A program made the position numbers and the translations under genes. From Alphaproteobacteria bacterium (lineage in GTDB: Bacteria; Pseudomonadota; Alphaproteobacteria; Sphingomonadales; Sphingomonadaceae), in the NCBI GenBank assembly GCA_019232625.1, contig JAFANP010000003.1:1-46323 (forward strand): a stretch of DNA of 46,323 bases, read 5' to 3'. The notes beneath the pieces were generated by a model that saw only the letters and a program-made list of their open reading frames with translations, did not search any database and was not told the DNA's origin. This document shows positions 1 to 8,355 of the stretch, in pieces (position 1 is the first letter of the stretch; the number at the start of each line of letters is the position of its first letter).

Positions 1-21
1 TCAGACGTGTGCTCTTCCGAT
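1..21. other. Illumina adapter remnant at contig edge
   Basis: The first 21 bases equal the inner part of the Illumina TruSeq read-2 adapter as I remember it (TCAGACGTGTGCTCTTCCGAT). Biological sequence resumes at about base 22. Read on the minus strand, the adapter adds a nonsense tail (IGRAHV) to Mfd directly after its Walker A region, where family members continue differently. It is a library artefact, not genome. Confidence 0.95.
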
Positions 22-2088
22 TATCGCGGCGATGAAGGCCGCCCGCAGCGCCACCTCCGTCTTGCCGAAGCCGACATCGCCGACGACCAGCCGGTCCATC
101 GGCTTGCCAGCGCTTAGATCGTCGATGACGTCGTTGATCGCGCGATCCTGGTCGTCGGTCTCCTCATAGGGGAACCGGTCGACGAAGCTCGGGTAACCGC
201 TCGCGTCCGGCTCCAGGACGTCGCCCGGGTGCAGCGCACGCTCCGCGGCGGTAGCGATCAGCTCGCCCGCGATCTCGCGGATGCGCTCCTTCATCCGCGA
301 CTTGCGGCGCTGCCACGCCTCGCCGCCCAGCTTGTCGAGCGCGACGCCGTCGGCGCCGGAGCCGTAGCGGGAGAGGATGTCGAGATTCTCGACCGGGATG
401 TAGAGCTTGTCGCCGCCCGCATATTCGAGCGCGACGCAATCGTGCGGGCTTGTGCCGACCGGGATCTGGGTCAGGCCCTCGTAGCGGCCGATGCCGTGAT
501 CGGCATGGACGACGAGGTCGCCGGGGGTGAGGGTGGCGAGCTCGTTGAGGAAGGCGTCCGCTGACTTCTTGCGCTTGCGCCGCCGCACCAGCCGGTCGCC
601 GAGCATGTCCTGCTCGGTGAGCACCGCGACCTCGTCCGTGGTGAAGCCGTGGTCGAGGGGCAGGACGGCGAGGGCGACCGCACCCGATCCTCCCTTCCCG
701 CTTGCGGAAGGGGATTGAGGGGTGGGGCTGCCGCCGTCGGCGCGGGCGTCGGACGGCCCACCGGCCCCTCCCGCAGGCGGGAGGGGAGGCGATGCGACTC
801 CCAGCGCCTCCTGCCAGCTGCCGACCTCGACCGCCTTCTTCAGCCCATGGTCGGCCAGCAGGCCCTTCAGCCGCTCGCGCGCGCCTGCCGAATAGCTGGC
901 GAGGACGACCTTCTTCTTCGCCCGGCGCAGCCCGGCGACATGTTCCACCACCGCCTCGTAGACGTTGGCGTTCTGGGAGCGCTCCGGCGCGAAGTCCCGG
1001 GCGGCGTCGACCTCGAAGTCGAGCACGGTGGCGCTTTCCGGCTCGTGATATTGGGTGGCGAGGTGGAGCGGCCGGGCCTCGATCAGCCCCTGCCACTCGT
1101 CGCGCGAGAGATAGAGCGTGCCGGGCTCGAGCGGGCGATAGCTGCCCGGATCCGACGACTGCGCGCGCTTGCGGTTCTGATAATAGTCGGCGATCGCCTC
1201 GAACCGCGCGTCGGCGGCGCCGGCATCGTGGGTGTCGCGGACGACCAGGTCGTCGGCGCCGAGATGCTCGAACAAGGTGTCCAGCCGTTCCTCGAACAAG
1301 GGCAGCCAATGGTCGATGCCGGCGAGGCGGCGGCCTTCCGACACCGCCTGGTAGAGCGGGTCGCCGGTCGCGGTGGCGCCGAACGCCTCGCGATATCGCG
1401 AGCGGAAGCGCTTGACGCTCTCCTCGTCGAGGAGGGTCTCCGACGCCGGGAGGAGGGTGAAGCCGCCTTCGGCCGTGCCGGTGGTGCGCTGGGTCGCGGG
1501 GTCGAAGCGGCGCACGCTCTCGATCTCGTCGCCGAAGAAGTCGAGCCTGAGGCCGTCGCTCTCGCCCGCCGGGAAGAGGTCGACGAGGCCGCCGCGCACA
1601 GCGAACTCGCCGGCGTCGGCGACGGTGTCGGTGCGCACATAGCCGTTGGCCTGGAGCAAGGAGGTGAGGCGGGCGAGGTCGATCCGCTCGCCGGGCGCCA
1701 GGCGGGCGACGAGCTGGCGGACTCGGAAAGGGGTCAGGGTCCGCTGCGTCGCGGCGTTGACGGTGGTGACGAGGAGCTGCGGCTTCTCCGCCTTGCGCTG
1801 GAGGGCGTGGAGCGTCGCAAGCCTCTCGGAGGTCGATCGGAGCGAGGGCGAGCTGCGGTCGTAGGGAAGACAGTCCCAGGCCGGGAAGCTCAGAACCTCC
1901 AGCTCGGGCGCGAAATAGGTGGCGGCGTCCGCCAGCGCCCGCATCGCCGCTTCGTCAGGCGCGATGAAGACGGCGCGCCCGTTCGAGGCGCGGGCGAGGT
2001 CGGCCGCGAGCCAGGGCAGGAACCCCGCCGGTGCGCCGGCGAGCGTCATCGGCTTGCGGGCGGAGAGGATCTTCTGGAGGTCGGTCAC
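22..2088 (-). CDS. mfd: Transcription-repair coupling factor Mfd, 3' end missing
   Basis: Mfd is a DNA translocase that removes RNA polymerase stalled at lesions and recruits UvrA. About 689 N-terminal residues are present of roughly 1,150 usual for the family. They cover the UvrB-like N-terminal domains, the RNA-polymerase-interacting domain (LVVHADHGIGRYEGL) and the start of the helicase module with Walker A (GDVGFGKTEVAL); the remaining helicase motifs lie beyond the contig edge. I chose the GTG at 2088 because it overlaps the sdhE TAG by one base (TAGTG) and the protein opens with a normal TDLQKIL; a longer reading would run through sdhE. A proline/glycine-rich stretch of about 36 residues (683-793) lies between the N-terminal block and the interaction domain and is a hairpin repeat inserted in frame. 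Co-transcription with sdhE is likely. Confidence 0.95.
683..793. repeat. REP-like hairpin element inserted in frame in mfd
   Basis: It has two hairpins: a near-perfect one at 692-701/704-713 and a perfect 10-bp inverted repeat at 765-774/777-786 with a 2-nt loop. The G/C-run composition and wording match the intergenic hairpins at 2436-2553, 22711-22790 and 32231-32325. The length keeps the reading frame, adding about 36 low-complexity residues (beginning SPPLPPAGGAGG) to a linker of Mfd. Confidence 0.75.
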
Positions 2089-2363
2089 TAGCGTGGATGC
2101 TCGATATAATTGACGGTCTGCAGGCGCCGCATCAGCGGTCCTTCGAAGCGCTCGGGCGGGGCCGCGGTTCCGATCGCCCAGGCCATGACGTCCACGTCCT
2201 GCTCCTCGAGCAAGGCCTCGAACCAGGCCATTTCGGCTTCCGTCCAGCTGCCCTGCGCGTCGAAGAAGCCGCCGATCAGCAGGTCCGCCTCGCGCGTGCC
2301 GCGGTGCCAGGCGCGAAAGCGCAGGCGCTTGAGGCGGGCGTCGCGGTCCAGCTTGGGCTCCAT
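2088..2363 (-). CDS. sdhE: FAD assembly factor SdhE (succinate dehydrogenase flavinylation)
   Basis: This 91-residue DUF339/SdhE (Sdh5-like) protein promotes covalent FAD attachment to the succinate dehydrogenase flavoprotein in the cytosol. The family signature is visible as RLRFRAWHRGTREADLLIGG, which contains the RGxxE motif, followed by the helical WFEALLEEQDVDVMAWAIG segment. The chosen ATG (2363) gives the usual family length. An upstream in-frame ATG at 2411 would add 16 residues and has a better purine-rich ribosome site, so the start is uncertain. The stop overlaps the mfd GTG by one base, implying coupling. recG lies divergently upstream beyond a repeat; sdhE close to recG and mfd is, as I recall, common in sphingomonads. 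Confidence 0.9.
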   Translation of the reverse strand: MEPKLDRDARLKRLRFRAWHRGTREADLLIGGFFDAQGSWTEAEMAWFEALLEEQDVDVMAWAIGTAAPPERFEGPLMRRLQTVNYIEHPR

Positions 2364-2435
2364 GCGAAAAGCGCCGCGCTGGAAAACCAGGCGGCTTGGT
2401 GAGGAGGCCATGTAGGGGCTTCCCCGCCAAAGTAA

Positions 2436-2553
2436 AATCCTCCCCGGCACGGGGAGGCGGCCATGCGCAGCATGGTGGAGGGGATGCTCCAGCCTCCGTG
2501 CCGGCCCCTCCACCGCGCTTCGCGCGGTCCCCCTCCCCGTACAGGGGAGGATT
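2436..2553. repeat. Paired hairpin repeat (BIME-like) between sdhE and recG
   Basis: Two hairpins of nearly the same sequence face each other: 2436-2457 and 2532-2553 are inverted copies of each other with only two mismatches in 22, and each folds on its own (CCTCCCC/GGGGAGG). The inner parts, carrying GGTGGAGGGG and CCCCTCCACC, are also inverted. The element fills most of the divergent intergenic region, so any recG or sdhE promoter must lie in or beside it. Confidence 0.8.
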
Positions 2554-2567
2554 GATTAAGAGGCGCC

Positions 2568-4625
2568 ATGCGCCCCGACATCCTCAATCCGCTCTTCGCC
2601 GAAGTGGAGGTGCTGAAGGGCGTCGGCCCGGCGCTCGCGAAGCCGCTGAAGCGGCTCGGGCTGGAGCGGGTGGTGGACCTGCTCTTTCACCTTCCCACCG
2701 GCTGGATCGCCCGCAAGCGCATCGACCTCCTCGATATGGCCGATGCGGGCCGGGTGGTGACGGTCCTGGTGACGCCGGTCGACTATCGCCAGGGCGGGCC
2801 GCGGGGACCTTTCCGTGTCCACGCCGCCGACCGCGCCGGCAACTACCTGACGCTCGCTTATTTCAACAATCCGGGTTGGGCGAAGAAGCAGCTGCCGCTC
2901 GGCGCGCCGCGCGTCGTCTCCGGCCGGATGGAGATGTACGGGCAGGAGCTGCAGATCGTCCATCCCGACTACGTGCTCGCGCCGGAGGAGGCGACGGACC
3001 TGCCGGAGCGCGAGCCCGTCTATCCCTTGTCGGAGGGGATCACCCACCGCCGCCTCGCCGACTTCGCCGCCCAGGCGTTGGCGCGCGCCCCAAAGCTTCG
3101 CGAATGGATCGAGCCGAGCCTGCTCGCCGCGCGCGGCTGGCCCGGCTGGGAGGAGGCGCTCGCCGCCGTTCACGGGGGCAAGGGAGAGGAGGCCGCGCGC
3201 GAGCGGCTCGCTTATGACGAGGTCTTCGCCAACCAGCTGGCGCTGATGCTGGTCCGGGCGAGCTCGCGCCGCCGCCGCGGCCTCCCGCTCGCCGGCGACG
3301 GGCGGCTGAGGCGCCTGCTCCGCCTACCCTACGCGCCCACCGGCGCGCAGCGGCGCGCGATGGGGGAGATAGAGGGCGACCTGCAGCAGGAGGTGCCGAT
3401 GCTGCGCCTCCTCCAGGGCGACGTCGGCTCGGGCAAGACCCTGGTCGCGCTCGAGGCGCTGCTGGTGGCGGTCGAGGCGGGCGCGCAGGGGGCGCTGCTC
3501 GCGCCGACGGAGATCCTCGCCCGGCAGCATTTCGCCACGCTGACGCGCCAGCTCGCCGGCCTGCCGGTCAACGTCGCCATCCTCACCGGGCGGGAGAAGG
3601 GCCGCGCGCGCGAATCGACCTTGATGGGCCTGGCCGACGGCTCGATCGACATCCTCGTCGGAACCCACGCCATCTTCCAGCAGGCGGTCGCCTACCGGCG
3701 GCTCGGCCTCGCGGTGGTGGACGAGCAGCATCGCTTCGGGGTCGCCCAGCGGATGATGCTCGCCGCCAAGGCCGAGCGCCCGCCGCACCTCCTCGTCATG
3801 ACCGCCACGCCCATCCCGCGCACCCTCACCCTCACCCAATATGGCGAGATGGACGTGAGCCGGCTGGACGAGATGCCGCCCGGCCGCCAGCCCATCGAGA
3901 CCCGGGTGCTGAGCGCCGAGCGGCTGCCGGAGGTGGTCGACGGCCTCGCCCGGCACATCGCCCGCGGCGGCCAGGCCTATTGGGTCTGCCCTTTGGTCGA
4001 GGAGAGCGAGGCGTCCGACCAGGCTGCGGCGGAGGAGCGGGCGCGGGTGCTGCGGCTGCGCTTCGGCGACAGGGTCGGCGTCGTCCACGGCCGGATGAAG
4101 GGGCCGGAGAAGGACGAGATGATGGCGGCCTTCCAGCAGGGGTCGATCTCGGTTCTGGTCGCGACGACGGTGATCGAGGTCGGAGTGGACGTGCCCAACG
4201 CGACGCTGATGATCGTCGAGGGCGCCGACCGCTTCGGCCTCGCCCAGCTCCACCAGCTGCGCGGCCGCGTCGGCCGGGGGGAGGGGCGCTCGACCTGCCT
4301 GCTGCTGCGCGGCGACCGCCTCAGCGAGACCGCCCGGGCCCGGCTCGCCCTGATGCGCGAGACCAATGACGGCTTCCGCATCGCCGAGGAGGATCTGAGG
4401 CTTCGCGGTGCGGGCGAGATATTGGGCACTCGGCAATCGGGGGAGGCGCGCTTCCGCCTCGCCGGCCCGGAGCAGATATCCGCGTTGGCCCAGGCGGCGA
4501 GCGACGACGCCCGCCTCCTCGTCGATCGCGACGGCGGCCTCGAGGGCCCGCGCGGCCAGGCCGCCCGCATCCTCCTCTACCTGATGGAGCGCGACGCCGC
4601 CGTCGAGCTGCTCCGCAGCGGCTGA
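2568..4625 (+). CDS. recG: ATP-dependent DNA helicase RecG
   Basis: RecG is a 685-residue superfamily 2 helicase that reverses stalled forks and migrates branched DNA. The N-terminal OB-fold wedge domain (about 1-230) begins with ILNPLFAEVEVLKGVGPALA, the helix-hairpin-helix-like opening of the family. Helicase motifs follow in order: Walker A GDVGSGKT (about 284), DEQH box VVDEQHRFG (about 384), motif III MTATPIPRTL, and motifs V-VI ending QLRGRVGRG. The length is normal for the family. The ATG at 2568 has AAGAGG just upstream. It is divergent from sdhE-mfd and convergent with tyrS, with a strong hairpin between the two stops. Confidence 0.97.
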   Translation: MRPDILNPLFAEVEVLKGVGPALAKPLKRLGLERVVDLLFHLPTGWIARKRIDLLDMADAGRVVTVLVTPVDYRQGGPRGPFRVHAADRAGNYLTLAYFNNPGWAKKQLPLGAPRVVSGRMEMYGQELQIVHPDYVLAPEEATDLPEREPVYPLSEGITHRRLADFAAQALARAPKLREWIEPSLLAARGWPGWEEALAAVHGGKGEEAARERLAYDEVFANQLALMLVRASSRRRRGLPLAGDGRLRRLLRLPYAPTGAQRRAMGEIEGDLQQEVPMLRLLQGDVGSGKTLVALEALLVAVEAGAQGALLAPTEILARQHFATLTRQLAGLPVNVAILTGREKGRARESTLMGLADGSIDILVGTHAIFQQAVAYRRLGLAVVDEQHRFGVAQRMMLAAKAERPPHLLVMTATPIPRTLTLTQYGEMDVSRLDEMPPGRQPIETRVLSAERLPEVVDGLARHIARGGQAYWVCPLVEESEASDQAAAEERARVLRLRFGDRVGVVHGRMKGPEKDEMMAAFQQGSISVLVATTVIEVGVDVPNATLMIVEGADRFGLAQLHQLRGRVGRGEGRSTCLLLRGDRLSETARARLALMRETNDGFRIAEEDLRLRGAGEILGTRQSGEARFRLAGPEQISALAQAASDDARLLVDRDGGLEGPRGQAARILLYLMERDAAVELLRSG

Positions 4626-4672
4626 GAAACCTCCCCGCCGACCTCGGGCAGGCCCCGGCGGCCACCCTATGG

Positions 4673-4713
4673 CCTCCCCTGATCCTCCCCGGAACGGGGA
4701 GGATCAGGGGAGG
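4673..4713. terminator. Perfect 19-bp hairpin between convergent recG and tyrS
   Basis: 4673-4691 and 4695-4713 are perfect inverted repeats around a 3-nt loop (GAA). The right arm overlaps the tyrS stop codon and its last codons. There is no T-run on either side, so it is either a bidirectional, factor-assisted terminator or another REP-type hairpin that came to rest in the convergent gap. Its arms contain the same CTCCCC/GGGGAG core as the other repeats of the window. Confidence 0.6.
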
Positions 4714-5918
4714 AGGAGGCCGTGCTTCTTCTTGCCCGCGGAGATGCGCACCTCGCCGTCCACCAGGATCGTGGCGTCCTCGACGGCTTTCTCGCCGTCC
4801 ACCTTGGCGCCGCCCTGCTGGATCAGCCGCCGCGCCTCGTTCTTGGACGCGACGAGGCCGAGGCCGAGGAGGGCGTCCGTGAGGAGGATCCGCCCCGCCA
4901 CCTTGAGGGTCGGCAGCGCGTCTCCCGCCGCGCCTTCCTCGAACGTCTTGCGGGCCGTCTCGCCCGCCGCCTCGGCCGCCGCGGCGCCATGGGCGAGCGC
5001 CGTCGCCTCGTCGGCGAGGATCTTCTTCGCGACGTTGATCCCGCTGCCCTCGAGCGCCTCGAGCCTCGCCACCTCGTCGAGCGGCAGGTCGGTGAACAGC
5101 CGCAGGAACCGCCCGACGTCGCCGTCCTGCGTGTTGCGCCAGAACTGCCAGTAATCGTAGGGGCTGAGGCTGTCGGGGTTGAGCCACACCGCGCCCTTCT
5201 CGGTCTTGCCCATCTTGCCGCCGTCCGCGGTGGTGAGGAGCGGCGTGGTGAGGCCGTAGAGCTGCGTCCCGTCGATGCGGCGGGCGAGCTCGATGCCGTT
5301 GACGATATTGCCCCACTGGTCCGACCCGCCCATCTGCAGCCGGCAGCCTGAGCGCCGCGACAATTCCAGGAAGTCGTAGGCCTGGAGGATCATGTAGTTG
5401 AACTCGAGGAAGGTCAGCGGCTGCTCGCGCTCGAGCCGCAACCGGACGCTGTCGAAGCTCAGCATTCGGTTGATCGTGAAGTGCATGCCGACGTCACGCA
5501 GGAAGGGGATATAGCCGAGCGCGTCCAGCCAGTCGGCATTGTCGACCAGGATCGCGTCGGTCGGCCCGTCGCCGAAGGTGAGGAACCGCTCGAAGGTGCG
5601 TCGGATCGAGGCGATGTTCGACCGGATCGCCTCGGCGCTCAGCAGCCGGCGGCTCTCGTCCTTGCCCGAAGGATCCCCGATCTTGGTCGTGCCGCCGCCC
5701 ATCACCACAATCGGCTTGTGGCCCGCCTGCTGGAGGCGGCGCAGCATCATGATCGAGACGAGGTTGCCGACGTGGAGCGAGGGCGCGGTCGCGTCGAAAC
5801 CGACATAGGCCGGCACCACCGTCTTCGAGGCGAGCGCGTCGAGCCCCTCGGCGTCGGTCACCTGGTGGATGTAGCCGCGCTCGTCGAGCAGGCGTAGGAG
5901 GTCGGATCGGTAGGTCAT
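4704..5918 (-). CDS. tyrS: Tyrosyl-tRNA synthetase
   Basis: This is a 404-residue class I aminoacyl-tRNA synthetase that charges tRNA-Tyr. The HIGH-equivalent motif is HVGN (residues 49-52), the tyrosine/tRNA-binding segment contains [11 protein letters not shown], and the KMSKS-equivalent is KMGKT (233-237). An S4-like RNA-binding domain occupies the last 65 residues or so. The length is normal. The start is the ATG at 5918, only 17 bp from the start codon of the divergent DOMON-like gene, so its promoter must lie inside that neighbour. The last three leucines and proline are encoded inside the hairpin at 4695-4713. Confidence 0.97.
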   Translation of the reverse strand: MTYRSDLLRLLDERGYIHQVTDAEGLDALASKTVVPAYVGFDATAPSLHVGNLVSIMMLRRLQQAGHKPIVVMGGGTTKIGDPSGKDESRRLLSAEAIRSNIASIRRTFERFLTFGDGPTDAILVDNADWLDALGYIPFLRDVGMHFTINRMLSFDSVRLRLEREQPLTFLEFNYMILQAYDFLELSRRSGCRLQMGGSDQWGNIVNGIELARRIDGTQLYGLTTPLLTTADGGKMGKTEKGAVWLNPDSLSPYDYWQFWRNTQDGDVGRFLRLFTDLPLDEVARLEALEGSGINVAKKILADEATALAHGAAAAEAAGETARKTFEEGAAGDALPTLKVAGRILLTDALLGLGLVASKNEARRLIQQGGAKVDGEKAVEDATILVDGEVRISAGKKKHGLLLP

Positions 5919-5935
5919 CGGGAGCGGCGCCTAGC

Positions 5936-6499
5936 ATGGAGTTCGTGGGAAAGCATCGGCTTGTCGCGCATCCGCGCCATCCCGCGAAATCGGTCCGCTC
6001 GGTCGCCGTCGGAATGTGGAGCGGAGACGCCGTCATGCTCTCCTACGCGGTGACCCCGGCCACGGCGCTCGCCCTTCCGGGGCACGGGCCCGAGCGCCGC
6101 GACGAGCTTTGGGAGCACACCTGTTTCGAGCTGTTCGTGAAGCCTCCGGGCGGGTCGCTTTATCATGAGCTCAACTTTGCGCCGTTGAGCGCGTGGAACG
6201 CCTATTCCTTCTCCGGTTGGCGACAGGGGAGGGTTGCGCTGCCCTTGGCCCATGCGCCCCACTTCGTCGATTCCCGGACGGACGACCGGAAGTCGCTCTT
6301 CCCGGCCGCCTACGAGCTGGACGTCGTCCTCGTTCGCGAGGCGTTCCTGGCGCCGGGCGCCAGGATGAGCTTGACCGCGGTGGTCGAGGAAAGCGACGGC
6401 ACGCGCTCCTATTGGGCGCTGGCGCATCCGCCGGGAGAGCCCGACTTCCATCATCCCGATTGCTTTCGACTCGAAGTCCCGCCAGCAGGGCGGCCATGA
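5936..6499 (+). CDS. DOMON-like domain protein
   Basis: This 187-residue protein of one predicted beta-sandwich resembles the DOMON-like family found beside peptidoglycan-recycling genes in sphingomonads. Supporting segments are ELWEHTCFELFVKPPGG, LYHELNFAPLSAWNAYSF and YWALAHPPGEPDFHHPDCF; DOMON folds bind haem or sugars, but the ligand here is unknown. There is no signal peptide. Its stop overlaps the ATG of the DUF1343 muramidase gene (ATGA, 6496-6499), so the two are translationally coupled and probably act together on cell-wall sugars (inference). The ATG at 5936 is only 17 bp from the tyrS start. Confidence 0.8.
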   Translation: MEFVGKHRLVAHPRHPAKSVRSVAVGMWSGDAVMLSYAVTPATALALPGHGPERRDELWEHTCFELFVKPPGGSLYHELNFAPLSAWNAYSFSGWRQGRVALPLAHAPHFVDSRTDDRKSLFPAAYELDVVLVREAFLAPGARMSLTAVVEESDGTRSYWALAHPPGEPDFHHPDCFRLEVPPAGRP

Positions 6500-7695
6500 A
6501 ATTCGGCATCGACCGGCTTCTCGAGGATCCCGCCCTCCGCGCCCCGCTGAAGGGCCGGCGGGTCGCCCTCCTCGCCCATCCCGCCTCGGTGACGGCGGAC
6601 CTCACCCACTCGCTCGACGCTTTGGCCGCGCTCGGCGAGATGCGCCTCACCGCCGCATTCGGCCCCCAGCACGGGCTGCGCGGCGACAAGCAGGACAATA
6701 TGGTCGAATCCGAGGACTTCACCGACGTCGTCCACAACATCCCGGTGTTCAGCCTCTACGGCGAGGTGCGGCGGCCGACCGGGCAGTCGATGGGCACGTT
6801 CGACGTCCTCCTGGTCGATCTCCAGGACCTCGGCTGCCGCATCTACACCTTCATCACCACGCTCCTCTACGTGATCGAGGCCGCGGCCGCGCACGGCAAG
6901 GCGGTCTGGGTCCTCGACCGCCCCAATCCCGCCGGCCGCCCCGTCGAGGGGCTGACGCTCAGGCCAGGCTGGGAAAGCTTCGTCGGCGCCGGCCCGGTGC
7001 CGATGCGCCACGGCCTTACCCTGGGCGAGCTCGGCCGCTGGTTCGTCGACCGGTTCAAGCTCGCCGTCGACTATCGGGTGATCGAGATGGAAGGCTATGC
7101 GCCCGACGCCGCCCCGGGCTTCGGGTGGCCGTCCGAGCGGGTCTGGGTCAATCCCAGCCCCAATGCGCCCAACCTTTCGATGGCCCGCGCCTATGCGGGG
7201 ACGGTGATGCTCGAAGGGACGATGCTGTCGGAGGGGAGGGGGACGACCCGCCCGCTCGAGATATTCGGCGCCCCCGACATCGACGCCGGCGCCCTGCTCG
7301 CGGAGATGCGGTCACTGGCGCCGCACTGGCTGGAAGGCTGCTCGCTGCGCGAGATCTGGTTCGAGCCGACCTTCCACAAACATGCCGGGCGCCTGTGCAG
7401 CGGGCTCCATATCCATGCGGAAGGGCCGGCCTACGACCATCGTACCTTCCGCCCGTGGCGGCTCCAGGCGCTCGCCTTCAAGGCGATCCGGCGCCTCGCG
7501 CCCGATTATGCCTTGTGGCGCGACTTTCCCTACGAATATGAGTTCGGCAAGCTCGCCATAGACGTCATCAACGGCAGCCCCTTGCTGCGCGAATGGGTGG
7601 ACGATCCGGCCGCCGCCCCCGCGGACCTCGACCGCCTCGCCCTTCCCGACGAGCAAGCGTGGGAAGAGGAACGGCGACCCTACCTCCTCTACTGA
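6496..7695 (+). CDS. DUF1343 family exo-beta-N-acetylmuramidase (NamZ/GH171-like)
   Basis: This 399-residue DUF1343 protein belongs to the family of Bacillus subtilis NamZ (YbbC), an exo-enzyme releasing MurNAc from peptidoglycan fragments (established for that homologue). Family segments seen are FGPQHGLRGDKQDN, LVDLQDLGCRIYTFI, VLDRPNPAGR and MLSEGRGTTRPLEIFGAP. No signal peptide is visible, so a cytosolic recycling role is likely here. It starts inside the stop of the DOMON-like gene (ATGA). Its 3' end overlaps the end of the convergent regulator gene by 7 bp. Confidence 0.9.
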   Translation: MKFGIDRLLEDPALRAPLKGRRVALLAHPASVTADLTHSLDALAALGEMRLTAAFGPQHGLRGDKQDNMVESEDFTDVVHNIPVFSLYGEVRRPTGQSMGTFDVLLVDLQDLGCRIYTFITTLLYVIEAAAAHGKAVWVLDRPNPAGRPVEGLTLRPGWESFVGAGPVPMRHGLTLGELGRWFVDRFKLAVDYRVIEMEGYAPDAAPGFGWPSERVWVNPSPNAPNLSMARAYAGTVMLEGTMLSEGRGTTRPLEIFGAPDIDAGALLAEMRSLAPHWLEGCSLREIWFEPTFHKHAGRLCSGLHIHAEGPAYDHRTFRPWRLQALAFKAIRRLAPDYALWRDFPYEYEFGKLAIDVINGSPLLREWVDDPAAAPADLDRLALPDEQAWEEERRPYLLY

Positions 7696-8288
7696 CGCCC
7701 GCGCTCGCGCCGCGGCACGACGGCGGCGTGGATGAGGAACTCCCGTCCTTCGCCCGAGCGGGCGCGGTAGCGCTCCAGCAGAGCGTCTATCTCGCCGATC
7801 AGCGCCGCCGCATCGGCCTCGCCCAGCCGCAGCATCTGCCAGAACTCGCCGACCGACCGCCGCCGGCCGCGCGCGCCGAACCAGGAGACTCGCGGCTGTC
7901 CCTCCCCGTCCGTGTCGAGCAGGATGCCCTCTTCGTCGGAGCGGGCGAGCTCGTCGTCGAGCCGTCGGCGAAGCTCGCGGGCGAGGCCGCCGCCGGGCGA
8001 GCCGGAGACATGCTCGAGCGGCAGCAAATAGCGCGCGGCGACGGCGCGATAATGCTTGATCGGCCGGCCGCCGCGTTTCTCCTCGCGCTCGATCCCGAGC
8101 AGGCCGCGCTTGAGGAGGTCGGTGACGATATGGTGGGCGGCGCCGATCGCCAGCCCCTCCGTAGCGGCCACGTCCGAGACGCTGCGGGCCCGGGCGACGA
8201 AGCTGAGCAGCAGCCGGCGGCGCGGCGAATCCTCCATCAGCATCCGCGCCGTGCGTCCGTCCTCCACTTTCTTCAACCTACTCGGCAT
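7689..8288 (-). CDS. Winged-helix transcriptional regulator (ArsR/MarR-like)
   Basis: This 199-residue protein has an N-terminal winged helix (about 15-85): SVSDVAATEGLAIGAAHHIV looks like the helix-turn-helix and EEKRGGRPIKHYRAV like the wing. The C-terminal half is a helical domain rich in Arg and Glu that I do not recognise. Start: ATG at 8288; an upstream ATG at 8333 would add 15 residues. It is divergent from the serine hydrolase gene (start 8356), so it may control that gene and itself from the 67-bp gap. Its stop lies within the last codons of the DUF1343 gene on the other strand. Confidence 0.75.
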   Translation of the reverse strand: MPSRLKKVEDGRTARMLMEDSPRRRLLLSFVARARSVSDVAATEGLAIGAAHHIVTDLLKRGLLGIEREEKRGGRPIKHYRAVAARYLLPLEHVSGSPGGGLARELRRRLDDELARSDEEGILLDTDGEGQPRVSWFGARGRRRSVGEFWQMLRLGEADAAALIGEIDALLERYRARSGEGREFLIHAAVVPRRERGRQ

Positions 8289-8355
8289 CGTCGCTTTTCT
8301 CTGGAGTAGGCGCCCTCCTAGCATCGCTCCCATTCGTGTCGAGGGAGGGGTTTGC

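Noticed and set aside
22-2430. Reading mfd from an upstream ATG at 2430 (809 codons)
   Set aside because: That extension overlaps the whole sdhE gene in another frame; the GTG at 2088 gives the normal N-terminus and a one-base overlap.
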